Below, one piece after another: positions 9,357 to 17,105 of a stretch of DNA of 64,000 nt (its first letter is position 1; every line of letters begins with the position of its first letter). The DNA comes from an uncultured Bacteroides sp. (lineage in GTDB: Bacteria > Bacteroidota > Bacteroidia > Bacteroidales > Bacteroidaceae), in assembly GCF_902491285.1 (NCBI RefSeq), contig NZ_CABUHK010000004.1, forward strand, positions 62,001-126,000, in the 5' to 3' direction. Position numbers and translations under genes: made by a program. The notes beneath the pieces were generated by a model that was not told the DNA's origin, made no database searches, and was given only the letters and a program-made list of their open reading frames with translations.

Positions 9357-11489
9357 TCAGCTCTTCTTAAACCATTTATAAACCCATTTGCCCACTTTCT
9401 CATAATGTTGTGTTTCCGTATCGGTGTATAATTTGGAGAAGAAGGAACTATCCAGCGGTTCTCCCGATTGATTGGGGTATAATACAATCAAGCTGTTATT
9501 AGAGAAATATTTGCCTAATTGTCTCGGCAGTTTCTCGAACGAACTGTCATAAGAAAGCGTTCCGGGACGTGCGCTGATAATGACTAACAGATGGTCGTAG
9601 CTTACTTGTCCTGTCAATACCAGTAAGTCGTTCCAGTCCTCCAGAAGAGAAAAATCGGTCAGTACTTGTTTATACCTCTTCTTTATCCATGCTTGCAGGC
9701 GTGCGGTTGTCTTTTCGTTCGCGAAGAAATGTACACGACAACCGAGCGTACTTCCCATCCGGCAGAAATGCTCCATCCATCGTGGAAAGCCGTATTCATA
9801 TTCAGCTTTTGGGGGCACGGCAATAACGATTCGCTTTATCGTATTGACCGGTATCAGGAATTTGGAGATGATTATTTCACAGTTTAACCCCTTCAGCAGG
9901 TTTTCGGCAAGTATTCCGAAGTATGAATCGGTGATGTTTACCTTGCGGTGCAAACCGGTGATAATGCTCGTCACCTCATTTTCTTTCACGGAATGGATTA
10001 TGCCGGAAGCGATATTCAAGTCATAACGGGTGAGCTGTTTCAGCGATACATTGGCGGCTGTTGTTGTCATGGCGGCTTTTTCCAAGTAGTGCCTGCTTCG
10101 CATCCTTAGGTTATCTGAGGTGGTATTGTTATCATTGATAACATTCAGTGCCAGCAAGTTGTCTTTCAGTTTCGTATCGCGTATCACTAAAGAAAGGTTC
10201 ATCATATCCTCAATCGTGTTCGGATTGGCAAGAGAAATCAGGATCTTTTCCGTTTCTGTCGACGACTCTTTGCCTGTTTCCGAGTCGTCCATGGCTACCT
10301 TTCCGGCTGCTCGCTCGGTTATCAGAGAGCTGGCTATGCAAGTGACAAGTATCAACAGGACTGTTCCGTTCAACACGTCATCATTCAGCAGACGTTCGCC
10401 ACCGGGCAGGATTATGTTGTACCCCACCAGCACTGCCGCCAGTGTCGCTGCCGCTTGTGCGTTACTCAAACCGTACATCAGGTTCCGTTCGAGAACTGAC
10501 ATCTTGTATATCTTCTGTGTGAGCCAGCAAGCAATCCATTTACCCGTCAGTGCCATTACAATCATAACGGCAGCCACTTTCAGCGCATCCCCATGTCCGA
10601 AGATGACACGCAGGTTAATCAACATTCCCACTCCGATAAGGAAGTAAGGAATGAAAAGTGCGTTGCCTACAAATTCCAGATGATTCATCAATGGAGAAAC
10701 GTGTGGAATGAGCCGGTTCAGTACCAACCCAGCGAGAAAAGCGCCTAAAATACCTTCCATACCTACAAACTCCATAAGCCCCGCCCCTAGAAAGACCATG
10801 GCAAGGACGAAAATGAACTGCATCACATTGTCATTGTACCGATGAAAGAACCAGCGGCCGATACGTGGGAAGAAATAGATGATAAGTCCGCCCAGGAAGA
10901 TAACCTTCACTACCAGCCATATCCAGAAGAACCCACCGGTCTCTCCTTTGAACAGACCGCCTATAACCGCCAGTACGAGCAAAGTAAGTGTATCCGTCAC
11001 CGCTGTTCCGCCTACCGCTATGCTTACGCTTCGATGGCGTGATATGCCGAAACGGGTGACGATGGGATAGGCTACCAGCGTATGGGAAGCATACATACTG
11101 GCTAGCAGTACGGAAGTGACGACACTGTATTTCAGATAAGAGATATTTGCCACAAACCCGATTCCGATGGGGATGATAAAAGCAAGCAATCCGAGGACTA
11201 GCGCCTTGTTTCGTGTCTCTTTGAAATCCCCCATATTCATTTCAAGACCGGCCAGGAACATGATATAGTAAAGTCCTACTTTCCCGAACAGTTCAAAGCT
11301 GCTGTCCCGTGCCAAAATATTGAAACCATGTTCGCCGACCGCCAATCCTGCCAGAATCATGCCGATAATGTGAGGGATGCGGAGCTTGTTCAATAAGATA
11401 GGAGCAAACAGTATGATGAGAAGTACAAGGAGAAATATCCATGTAGGGTCGGTTATAGGGAATGTTAAATCAAGGCCAATCCAATCCAT
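9357..11489 (-). CDS. CPA2-family cation:proton antiporter with C-terminal stress-protein-like domain
   Basis: 710 residues. The first about 395 residues hold roughly twelve membrane helices with typical CPA2 features: LRIPHIIGMILAGLAVG near the start, ASMYASHTLVAYPIV, the ion-site helix GGTAVTDTLTLLVL with its Asp, and AFLAGLVLNRLIPH. The last about 300 residues are soluble and resemble two universal-stress-protein-like halves, as in several Bacteroidota sodium or potassium/proton exchangers. It would exchange Na+ or K+ for H+ at the inner membrane; the ion cannot be read from the sequence. It stands alone on the minus strand. Confidence 0.87.
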   Translation of the reverse strand: MDWIGLDLTFPITDPTWIFLLVLLIILFAPILLNKLRIPHIIGMILAGLAVGEHGFNILARDSSFELFGKVGLYYIMFLAGLEMNMGDFKETRNKALVLGLLAFIIPIGIGFVANISYLKYSVVTSVLLASMYASHTLVAYPIVTRFGISRHRSVSIAVGGTAVTDTLTLLVLAVIGGLFKGETGGFFWIWLVVKVIFLGGLIIYFFPRIGRWFFHRYNDNVMQFIFVLAMVFLGAGLMEFVGMEGILGAFLAGLVLNRLIPHVSPLMNHLEFVGNALFIPYFLIGVGMLINLRVIFGHGDALKVAAVMIVMALTGKWIACWLTQKIYKMSVLERNLMYGLSNAQAAATLAAVLVGYNIILPGGERLLNDDVLNGTVLLILVTCIASSLITERAAGKVAMDDSETGKESSTETEKILISLANPNTIEDMMNLSLVIRDTKLKDNLLALNVINDNNTTSDNLRMRSRHYLEKAAMTTTAANVSLKQLTRYDLNIASGIIHSVKENEVTSIITGLHRKVNITDSYFGILAENLLKGLNCEIIISKFLIPVNTIKRIVIAVPPKAEYEYGFPRWMEHFCRMGSTLGCRVHFFANEKTTARLQAWIKKRYKQVLTDFSLLEDWNDLLVLTGQVSYDHLLVIISARPGTLSYDSSFEKLPRQLGKYFSNNSLIVLYPNQSGEPLDSSFFSKLYTDTETQHYEKVGKWVYKWFKKS

Positions 11490-11567
11490 AATTTGATGAG
11501 TTCATGATATTTGTTGCGCAAAATAACCTAAAAAAATGCTTTTAAAAAAGCGATAACTAATAAAAGA

Positions 11568-11602
11568 TTGTTTTATTCTTTACCATATATCTTTTATCTT
11601 TG
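11568..11602 (+). promoter_or_regulatory. Promoter of the small lipoprotein gene
   Basis: TATCTTTG at 11595-11602 fits the -7 consensus. A T-rich TTGTTTT at 11568-11574 provides a plausible -33 element at 20-24 bp spacing. The gene starts 33 bp downstream. Confidence 0.6.
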
Positions 11603-11635
11603 CAAGAATTAAAAACTAAACAGGATTTCAAGAAG

Positions 11636-12259
11636 ATGAAAACAGCATTATTAGCAGTAGGAACCTTGTGTTTCATGGCAAGTTGCACACCGGAAATGAC
11701 AAGTTCAAGAGGCATCGTTTGCGATGCAAGTATGAATACGGTATCAATCGTTACCGATAAGAATGATACGCTTTCATTCAGTACGATGGATGCCGGCAAA
11801 GAAGAAGTGAACGGCTTGCTTCTGAACGATACACTGGAAGTTTTCTATACCGGAAAATATACTCCGGGAATGAAAGCCGCAAAACTCGTCCAATATCCGC
11901 AGACAGCAAAATTGGGTGGCGACCGGGACGAACACGGATGTATCGGCTCTGCCGGATATGTTTGGTGTGAAGTGCAGAAAGACTGTATCCGTTTGTTTGA
12001 GAAAGGTATCCGTACGGAAGCTGTCGATGGCTATAACGCTTCTGCTTTCATCGTTTTCAGTCCTGATTCTACACGTGCCGAGCTTTTCTTCTCTAACGGG
12101 CAAGCTAACGAAATTTTGGAGAGACGCGGTTTGCCTTCGGGCGGTTATGCATGGAATGTGGAAGATGATGATACAAAGAATGTGCGCCTGATTGATGGCT
12201 TGTGGACAATCAGTCAAAGAGGGTATTTGATTTATACACAGAAAGCAGAAAAGAAGTAA
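11636..12259 (+). CDS. Small lipoprotein of unknown function
   Basis: 207 residues from the ATG at 11636. An upstream start at 11600 would place charged residues before the signal peptide, so I reject it. The signal ends LCFMASC (Cys17). The middle resembles a small beta-barrel of the NlpE or copper-resistance lipoprotein type (DTLSFSTMD, NDTLEVFYTGKY). The second half has DEHGCIGSAGYVWC and QKDCIRLFEKGI, a Cys-containing segment I have seen in Bacteroidota lipoproteins with no assigned role. It has its own promoter and terminator. Function unknown; envelope stress or ligand binding is only a guess. Confidence 0.8.
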   Translation: MKTALLAVGTLCFMASCTPEMTSSRGIVCDASMNTVSIVTDKNDTLSFSTMDAGKEEVNGLLLNDTLEVFYTGKYTPGMKAAKLVQYPQTAKLGGDRDEHGCIGSAGYVWCEVQKDCIRLFEKGIRTEAVDGYNASAFIVFSPDSTRAELFFSNGQANEILERRGLPSGGYAWNVEDDDTKNVRLIDGLWTISQRGYLIYTQKAEKK

Positions 12260-12282
12260 CCAATAACCGGACGAGATATTGG

Positions 12283-12328
12283 AATCCCGGTATAGGTGTA
12301 CATCAATACGGCTTATACTGGGATTTTT
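12283..12328 (+). terminator. Intrinsic terminator
   Basis: AATCCCGGTATA (12283-12294) pairs with TATACTGGGATT (12314-12325) with one G-T pair, followed by a run of T. It ends the small lipoprotein gene. Confidence 0.85.
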
Positions 12329-12375
12329 ATTTCTAGGAACTTCTGGGGAACTCTCATAATCTGAGGATTTTTGTG

Positions 12376-12383
12376 TATGTTTG
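12376..12383 (+). promoter_or_regulatory. Candidate -7 promoter element (TATGTTTG)
   Basis: TATGTTTG fits TAnnTTTG and lies 34 bp upstream of the acetyltransferase start. No good -33 element is visible. Confidence 0.5.
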
Positions 12384-12417
12384 CTTCGTACAGAATAAAA
12401 TATTCTAAATCTAAAAG

Positions 12418-12993
12418 ATGAAACTTATGACAGAAAAAGAAAAGATGCTTGCTGGGGAGATATACGATTGTGGTGATCCGGAACTGATTCGGCGTTGGCA
12501 TTATGCAAAGGAACTTCAGTTACGGTATAACAACACGGACAGCCGGAACGGTGAAGAACTGTCTGCTATTTTAAACGAACTGTTGGGATCACATGGAGAT
12601 AATGTTTGGATTGCGGCACCTTTCTTTGTAGATTACGGAGAGAATATACATGTAGGCAGTCATGTTGAGATAAACATGAATTGTGTCTTTTTGGATTGCA
12701 ACCGCATTACGATTGGAGACAATTGCGGTATAGGGCCCGGAGTACATATCTATGCAGTTACCCATCCGGTGAATCCGGCGGAACGCCTATCTCCGGACAG
12801 CCGGTTCTGGAAGTCACTCACCGCTCCGGTTACGATTGGGAATAACGTATGGATTGGTGGTAGTTCGGTTGTTTTGCCGGGAGTCACTATTGGTGATAAT
12901 GTGACTATTGGCGCCGGAAGTGTAGTTACTAAAGATATTCCATCGAATTGTCTGGCGGTGGGAAATCCTTGCCGCATTATACGGGAAGTATAG
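12418..12993 (+). CDS. Maltose/galactoside-type sugar O-acetyltransferase
   Basis: 191 residues of the LacA/Maa family, left-handed beta-helix enzymes that transfer acetyl from acetyl-CoA to a sugar hydroxyl in the cytoplasm. The N-terminal TEKEKMLAGEIYDCGDPEL is the typical Maa helix. Hexapeptide repeats start about residue 70, with the catalytic His in YAVTHPV and the ending VTIGAGSVVTKDIPSNCLAVGNPCR seen across the family. Either Met1 or Met4 could start translation. It is a single gene with its own promoter. The sugar acceptor cannot be predicted. Confidence 0.9.
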   Translation: MKLMTEKEKMLAGEIYDCGDPELIRRWHYAKELQLRYNNTDSRNGEELSAILNELLGSHGDNVWIAAPFFVDYGENIHVGSHVEINMNCVFLDCNRITIGDNCGIGPGVHIYAVTHPVNPAERLSPDSRFWKSLTAPVTIGNNVWIGGSSVVLPGVTIGDNVTIGAGSVVTKDIPSNCLAVGNPCRIIREV

Positions 12994-13059
12994 TTGTACT
13001 GTCAATAGCTTCTGTATGCCCGCCAGTTTTATACTCCAAGAAATATTTTTATTGAATTT

Positions 13060-13164
13060 GCCCTCATACCCTCATAATCAGCTACAATCCCTTTATTCAT
13101 CGTGGTTTCAGCTATGAGGGCAGAGCTTTTTAACCCTCTGAGGGTAAAAGTTGCCCTCAGGGGG
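13060..13164. repeat. Cluster of CCCTCA/TGAGGG half-sites
   Basis: Within about 105 bp, downstream of the minus-strand HU gene, are GCCCTCAT (13060), CCCTCAT (13069), ATGAGGGC (13114), the perfect palindrome ACCCTC-T-GAGGGT (13133-13145) and CCCT-C-AGGG (13154-13162). They can form competing hairpins or be binding sites. One or more may end transcription of the HU gene. Confidence 0.65.
13136..13150 (+). repeat. Left copy of 15-bp direct repeat flanking the HU/VapE block
   Basis: CTCTGAGGGTAAAAG. A copy with one mismatch, CTCTGAGGGTATAAG, occurs at 16264-16278 directly after the VapE-type gene. The two copies bracket the HU gene, the iterons and the primase gene. Confidence 0.6.
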
Positions 13165-13176
13165 AAAATTCCCTAA

Positions 13177-13812
13177 TTAAATCGTAACTTGTTTATTATT
13201 ACCATAATAGCCGTCTCCCGGTACATAAATCGGTTGCATCACGCCACCCTCATTTTTCAGCTTTCCTTCGTCGCGTAGCCGTCGGATATGTCTCATTGCC
13301 GTACTTCTTGCCATTCCGCAGAGATTTTGGAAGTCATATCTTCGCATGAACTGATGTGTCTGGAAATACTTCGTCAGTTGCCGGTCTATTTCGTCGTTTG
13401 TCGGTTGTGAGAAGTCCAGTCCCCCTTTCAGACTTTTGACTTTCAGTATTCCGAACTCATTTTTCAAAGCTTGGTCGGCACGAAACTGGATTGCTTTCAG
13501 TTTTATTTTGGTTGCTTTCCGTTTGGTGTCTATCGTCACGGGTTCCGTACACGTCAGGCAGGGGTGGAAGTAGCCGATGCCGTCCAGATGCACCTGTTTC
13601 CCGTCGGCCAATTCCTGTCCCAAAATGTGTGACAGTGCATCAAGCACGGCGGTTACATCCGTTTCAGTCAGCGAACAGCGTTCCTGAATACGGCGGCGCA
13701 CTAAATCAGTCCCTATCGAACCGTTGTATTTAATACGCGGGTGTAGTGTTTTCTCTCCTTTTTCCTTGTCCGAAGGTTTCGGATTCTCATACCAATCAAA
13801 TAATATTGCCAT
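13177..13812 (-). CDS. HU-like DNA-binding protein with C-terminal winged helix
   Basis: 211 residues. Residues about 1-125 resemble the enlarged HU/IHF-type domain common in Bacteroidota (LVRRRIQERCSLTETDVTAVLDALSHILGQ split by the HU core GKQVHLDGIGYFHPCL, then FRADQALKNEF). Residues about 140-190 (RRYDFQNLCGMARSTAMRHI then RRLRDEGKLKNEG) look like a winged helix-turn-helix. Such proteins bend or coat DNA, and in Bacteroides they are often found beside VapE-type genes, as here. It is divergent from that gene, and its 5' leader (promoter at 14013-14044) contains the iteron hairpin, so autoregulation or replication-origin binding is plausible but inferred. Confidence 0.82.
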   Translation of the reverse strand: MAILFDWYENPKPSDKEKGEKTLHPRIKYNGSIGTDLVRRRIQERCSLTETDVTAVLDALSHILGQELADGKQVHLDGIGYFHPCLTCTEPVTIDTKRKATKIKLKAIQFRADQALKNEFGILKVKSLKGGLDFSQPTNDEIDRQLTKYFQTHQFMRRYDFQNLCGMARSTAMRHIRRLRDEGKLKNEGGVMQPIYVPGDGYYGNNKQVTI

Positions 13813-13908
13813 AGTCTTTTGTTTTTAAATACGTATTGTTATTATGTTATTTCTTATGATAGTATACATCAACGTATTAGGAAGCATCCGTTAACGGTTA
13901 ATGCTTTG

Positions 13909-14000
13909 CAAGGGCTCACTGTTGTAAATAAACTTGTTCACATCTGTAGACCTGTTTGTCCACAGCCGACAACTTGTTTATCCACAATAGTGAGCCCTTG
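13909..14000. repeat. Long hairpin (25-bp inverted repeat) between HU and VapE genes
   Basis: The 25 bp at 13909-13933 and the complement of 13976-14000 agree at 22 positions; both outer ends read CAAGGGCTCACT. The 42-bp centre holds iteron units. In the HU transcript this hairpin would form right at the 5' end. Confidence 0.85.
13934..13999 (+). repeat. Three 22-bp iteron-like direct repeats with DnaA-box-like cores
   Basis: Cores TTGTTCACA (13934), TTGTCCACA (13956) and TTATCCACA (13978) begin exactly 22 bp apart, that is two helical turns. The third equals the classical DnaA-box consensus. The first two units also share bases between the cores (CTGT or TTGT ends). Spaced repeats beside a primase-like and an HU-like gene are what a plasmid or phage origin looks like. 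An operator is the alternative. Confidence 0.75.
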
Positions 14001-14012
14001 ACAACTACTAAG

Positions 14013-14044
14013 CAAAGATACAAAAAGAATAGGGAGAATACAAA
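14013..14044 (-). promoter_or_regulatory. Promoter of the HU-like gene
   Basis: On the minus strand, TTTG (14041-14044) and TATCTTTG (14013-14020) are separated by 20 bp, close to the Bacteroides consensus. The predicted start of transcription is near 14006, giving a leader of about 190 nt that begins with the hairpin arm. Confidence 0.7.
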
Positions 14045-14074
14045 TAAAATACTAATATTAATCAGATAAAATAC

Positions 14075-14105
14075 TTGTTTTTCAGAACTTTATAACGTAC
14101 CTTTA
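14075..14105 (+). promoter_or_regulatory. Candidate promoter of the VapE-type gene
   Basis: TTG at 14075-14077 and TACCTTTA at 14098-14105 (one base off TAnnTTTG) are spaced 20 bp and lie about 50 bp before the start codon. Confidence 0.5.
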
Positions 14106-14156
14106 CAGGCGTTAAACGGCAAGCCGTATTGAAAGAATAAACAGGTAAAAAACAGG

Positions 14157-16250
14157 ATGAAAATTACATTAATCAGACAAGACAACGGGAGCGGAAAAGA
14201 AACTCTGAGCGTTTGTGAGGCAAGTACATTGTTCGACAAAATGAAGACGGAGACAAAATCGGGATACATCACGGCTTTGCGAAATCTTATACCTTTAATG
14301 GAGGGCACGTATGGTCAGTACGAACATATAGACAAGCTGCCCTATATCTATTCCGCCGTGGAATATACCCGCACCAAAGACGGAGAACGAAGGATGAAAC
14401 AATATAACGGACTGGTGCAACTGGAAGTGAAGCACTTGGCGGGTCTGTCCGAAATCGAGTTTGTGAAGCGGCAGGCGGCACTGTTGCCGCAAACCTTTGC
14501 CGCTTTTTGTGGTTCCAGCGGTCGTAGTGTGAAAATATGGGTGCGTTTTGCCCTACCGGATGCCGGCGGACTGCCTGAAAAAGAAACGGACGCGGAGTTA
14601 TTCCATGTACACGCCTATTGGCTGGCGGTGAAATGTTATCAGCCGCTACTTCCTTTCGACATCGACTTAAAAGAACCGGTGTTGGCACAAAGATGCCGGA
14701 TGACACTGGATGAGGCTCCTTATTACAATCCGGACGCAGTGCCGTTCTGCCTGGAGCAACCGCTTTCCATGGCGGGTGAAGAGACTTTCCGGCAACGCAA
14801 ACAGGGGGAAAAGAATCTTCTGTCGCGCCTGCAGCCGGGATACGAATCCTCGCGGACTTTCAAGAAAATTTATGAGGCTGCACTGAACCGTGCGTTTCAG
14901 GAAATGGAGGACTGGAAACGTGGGGACGACCTTCAGCCCTTGCTCGTGCGTCTTGCCGAACATTGTTTCAAGGCGGGTATCCCTGAGGAAGAGGCTGTGC
15001 GGCAAACACTTATCCACTATTATCGTGAGGAAGACGAGCAGACCATCCGCCTTGAGTTGCATAATCTCTATCAGGAATGTAAGGGGTTCGGCAAGAAAAG
15101 CAGTATCAGCAGGGAGCAGGAGACAGCTTTCCTGTTGGAAGAATTTATGAACCGCCGTTACGAACTTCGTTATAATACAGTGTTGGACGACCTGGAATAC
15201 CGTCAGCGTGATTCCATCCATTTTTATTTCAAGCCTGTGGACAAGCGTGTGCGCAACAGTATTGCTATCTGTGCCCTGAAAGAGGGTATCAGCGCATGGG
15301 ATCGCGATGTAGACCGTTTCCTGAACTCGGAATATGTCCCTTTGTACAATCCCGTCGAGGAATATCTTTATGAGGTGGGGCGTTGGGACGGCAAAGACCG
15401 TATCCGTGCGTTGGCAGGCCTGGTTCCTTGTGACAATCCGCATTGGCAGGAATTGTTCTATCGCTGGTTTCTTAGCATGGTAGCGCATTGGAGAGGGCTG
15501 GACCGGCAGCATGGAAACAATACTTCGCCCCTGCTTGTCGGCCCGCAAGGGTTTCGTAAGTCAACGTTTTGCCGTATCATCCTGCCGCCGGAACTGCGTT
15601 TCGGCTATACGGACAGCATCGACTTCAAAAGCAAGCAGGAGGCGGAGCGTTATCTGGGACGTTTTTTCCTGATAAACATTGATGAGTTCGACCAGATAAA
15701 TGTCAGCCAACAGGGATTTCTGAAACATCTGTTGCAGAAACCGGTTGCCAACCTGCGTAAACCTCACGGCAACACTATCCGCGAAATGCGTCGTTACGCT
15801 TCTTTTATCGGCACGAGCAATCAGAAAGATTTGCTGACCGACCCCAGCGGCAGCCGCCGTTTTATCTGTATCGAAGTGACGGCTCCTATCAGCACGAACG
15901 TCACTATTAATTACAAACAGCTTTACGCGCAGGCGATGGAAGCCATCTATAAAGGAGAGCGTTACTGGCTGAACGAGGATGACGAGCAGATTCTGAAAGA
16001 GACGAACCGTGAATTTGAGCAGATAAGCCCGTTGGAACAGTTGTTCCATTGTTATCTTAGTCCGGTGGCGGAAGAAGAGGAAGGCGAGTGGCTGACCACC
16101 ATGCAAATCTTGAGTTATCTGCAGACGAAGACACGTGATAAACTGGCTATCAATAAGGTATCGCAATTCGGGCGTACGCTCCGGAAGTTGAATATACCCT
16201 GCCGGAAGTCTTACCGGGGGACGCTTTATCATTTGGTTAAGATAGAGTGA
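14157..16250 (+). CDS. VapE/VirE-type primase-helicase with BT4734-like N-terminal domain
   Basis: 697 residues. Residues about 1-220 match the BT4734-like N-terminal domain that precedes VirE/VapE helicases in Bacteroidota and is related to replication primase proteins. The P-loop is GPQGFRKST at 462-470, and the Walker B-like FFLINIDEFDQ has Asp509-Glu510, followed by a sensor-like GTSNQKDLLTDPSGSRRF. The last about 100 residues resemble the small domain often found at the end of these proteins (DUF3874 type). Such proteins drive replication of mobile elements or phages. It is divergent from an HU-like gene with iterons between. A start SD (CAGG) lies just ahead of the ATG. No integrase, mobilization or phage structural gene accompanies it, so it is probably a remnant or a domesticated unit. 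Confidence 0.85.
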   Translation: MKITLIRQDNGSGKETLSVCEASTLFDKMKTETKSGYITALRNLIPLMEGTYGQYEHIDKLPYIYSAVEYTRTKDGERRMKQYNGLVQLEVKHLAGLSEIEFVKRQAALLPQTFAAFCGSSGRSVKIWVRFALPDAGGLPEKETDAELFHVHAYWLAVKCYQPLLPFDIDLKEPVLAQRCRMTLDEAPYYNPDAVPFCLEQPLSMAGEETFRQRKQGEKNLLSRLQPGYESSRTFKKIYEAALNRAFQEMEDWKRGDDLQPLLVRLAEHCFKAGIPEEEAVRQTLIHYYREEDEQTIRLELHNLYQECKGFGKKSSISREQETAFLLEEFMNRRYELRYNTVLDDLEYRQRDSIHFYFKPVDKRVRNSIAICALKEGISAWDRDVDRFLNSEYVPLYNPVEEYLYEVGRWDGKDRIRALAGLVPCDNPHWQELFYRWFLSMVAHWRGLDRQHGNNTSPLLVGPQGFRKSTFCRIILPPELRFGYTDSIDFKSKQEAERYLGRFFLINIDEFDQINVSQQGFLKHLLQKPVANLRKPHGNTIREMRRYASFIGTSNQKDLLTDPSGSRRFICIEVTAPISTNVTINYKQLYAQAMEAIYKGERYWLNEDDEQILKETNREFEQISPLEQLFHCYLSPVAEEEEGEWLTTMQILSYLQTKTRDKLAINKVSQFGRTLRKLNIPCRKSYRGTLYHLVKIE

Positions 16251-16263
16251 CGGAAGGCAGGCA

Positions 16264-16278
16264 CTCTGAGGGTATAAG
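16264..16278 (+). repeat. Right copy of 15-bp direct repeat flanking the HU/VapE block
   Basis: CTCTGAGGGTATAAG, 14 of 15 identical to 13136-13150, placed 13 bp after the VapE stop codon. Confidence 0.6.
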
Positions 16279-16332
16279 CGTAAAACATGCATAAAAAATA
16301 GCTTGTATGATGCTAAAGAACTGATTATTTTG

Positions 16333-16340
16333 TACTTTTG
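16333..16340 (+). promoter_or_regulatory. Candidate -7 promoter element (TACTTTTG) of the two-component operon
   Basis: TACTTTTG, identical to the element before mgtA, lies about 80 bp before the response regulator. The 11-bp repeats found before mgtA are not present here. Confidence 0.55.
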
Positions 16341-16418
16341 TCTTACATATGCAAGAATCCGCATTCAAAATAATCAATATAATCAATCCGTTTTTTCAGA
16401 TACAAAGACTAAAGAAGT

Positions 16419-17105
16419 ATGCAGAGAATATTAATTGTGGAAGACGAAAAGAGAGTGGCCGATTTGCTGAAAATCGGTTTGGAAGAGAACGGTTATCAGG
16501 TCTTGGTAGCTTATGACGGTGCCATGGGGTTGCGTCTTTTCCAGTCAAACACTTTCCAACTGGTTATCTCGGATATCATCCTGCCCAAGATGGATGGTTT
16601 CGAGCTGTGCAGGGAAATCCGCAAGATTGACGACCGGGTTCCAATCCTGATGCTGACTGCTTTGGGTACGGCCGACGACAAACTGGAAGGCTTCGATGTC
16701 GGTGCGGACGATTACATGGTGAAACCTTTCGATTTCAGGGAGTTGACGGCAAGAGTCAGGGTGCTGCTGAAACGGAATGCGGTATCAGGCGGTGCTCCTG
16801 CGAAACAGATTGCTTACGCTGATTTGTCCATCAATCTGGAACGGCAGGAAGTCACCCGAAACAACATCTGCATCCGGCTTTCCCCTAAGGAATACAATTT
16901 GCTGGTCTATATGGTTGAGAATGCGGAGAAAGTAATCAGCCGTGTGGAGATAGCGGAGAAAGTATGGAATACTCATTTTGATACGGGAACCAACTTCATT
17001 GATGTGTATATCAACTATTTGCGAAAGAAGATAGACCGGGATTTCGATGTCAAACTTATCCATACCAAGCCGGGGGTAGGCTTTATCCTCGCAGACAAGA
17101 TATGA
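16419..17105 (+). CDS. OmpR/PhoB-family response regulator
   Basis: 228 residues. The receiver domain has the acidic pair in VEDE (8-10), phospho-acceptor Asp52 in VISDIILPKMDG, the switch Thr80 in MLTA and Lys102 in VKPFDF. The C-terminal winged helix (about 130-225) has the family signature RLSPKEYNLLVYMVEN and GTNFIDVYINYLRKKID. It overlaps the kinase gene by 4 bp (ATGA), so the two are translationally coupled. The 11-bp tandem repeats before the neighbouring ATPase gene are the likely binding site, which makes control of Mg2+ or metal uptake its probable job. Confidence 0.92.
   Translation: MQRILIVEDEKRVADLLKIGLEENGYQVLVAYDGAMGLRLFQSNTFQLVISDIILPKMDGFELCREIRKIDDRVPILMLTALGTADDKLEGFDVGADDYMVKPFDFRELTARVRVLLKRNAVSGGAPAKQIAYADLSINLERQEVTRNNICIRLSPKEYNLLVYMVENAEKVISRVEIAEKVWNTHFDTGTNFIDVYINYLRKKIDRDFDVKLIHTKPGVGFILADKI

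Noticed and set aside
10120..10647. 175-codon plus-strand frame opposite the antiporter gene
   Set aside because: Serine-rich shadow of membrane helices encoded on the minus strand.
13934..13999. Chromosomal origin of replication (oriC)
   Set aside because: DnaA-box-like cores are present, but dnaA, dnaN, gidA and similar marker genes are absent and only three sites occur; a plasmid or phage-type origin or operator fits better.
14667..15548. 293-codon minus-strand frame opposite the VapE-type gene
   Set aside because: The sense strand has Walker A and B motifs and family similarity; the antisense frame has no recognisable composition or start context.
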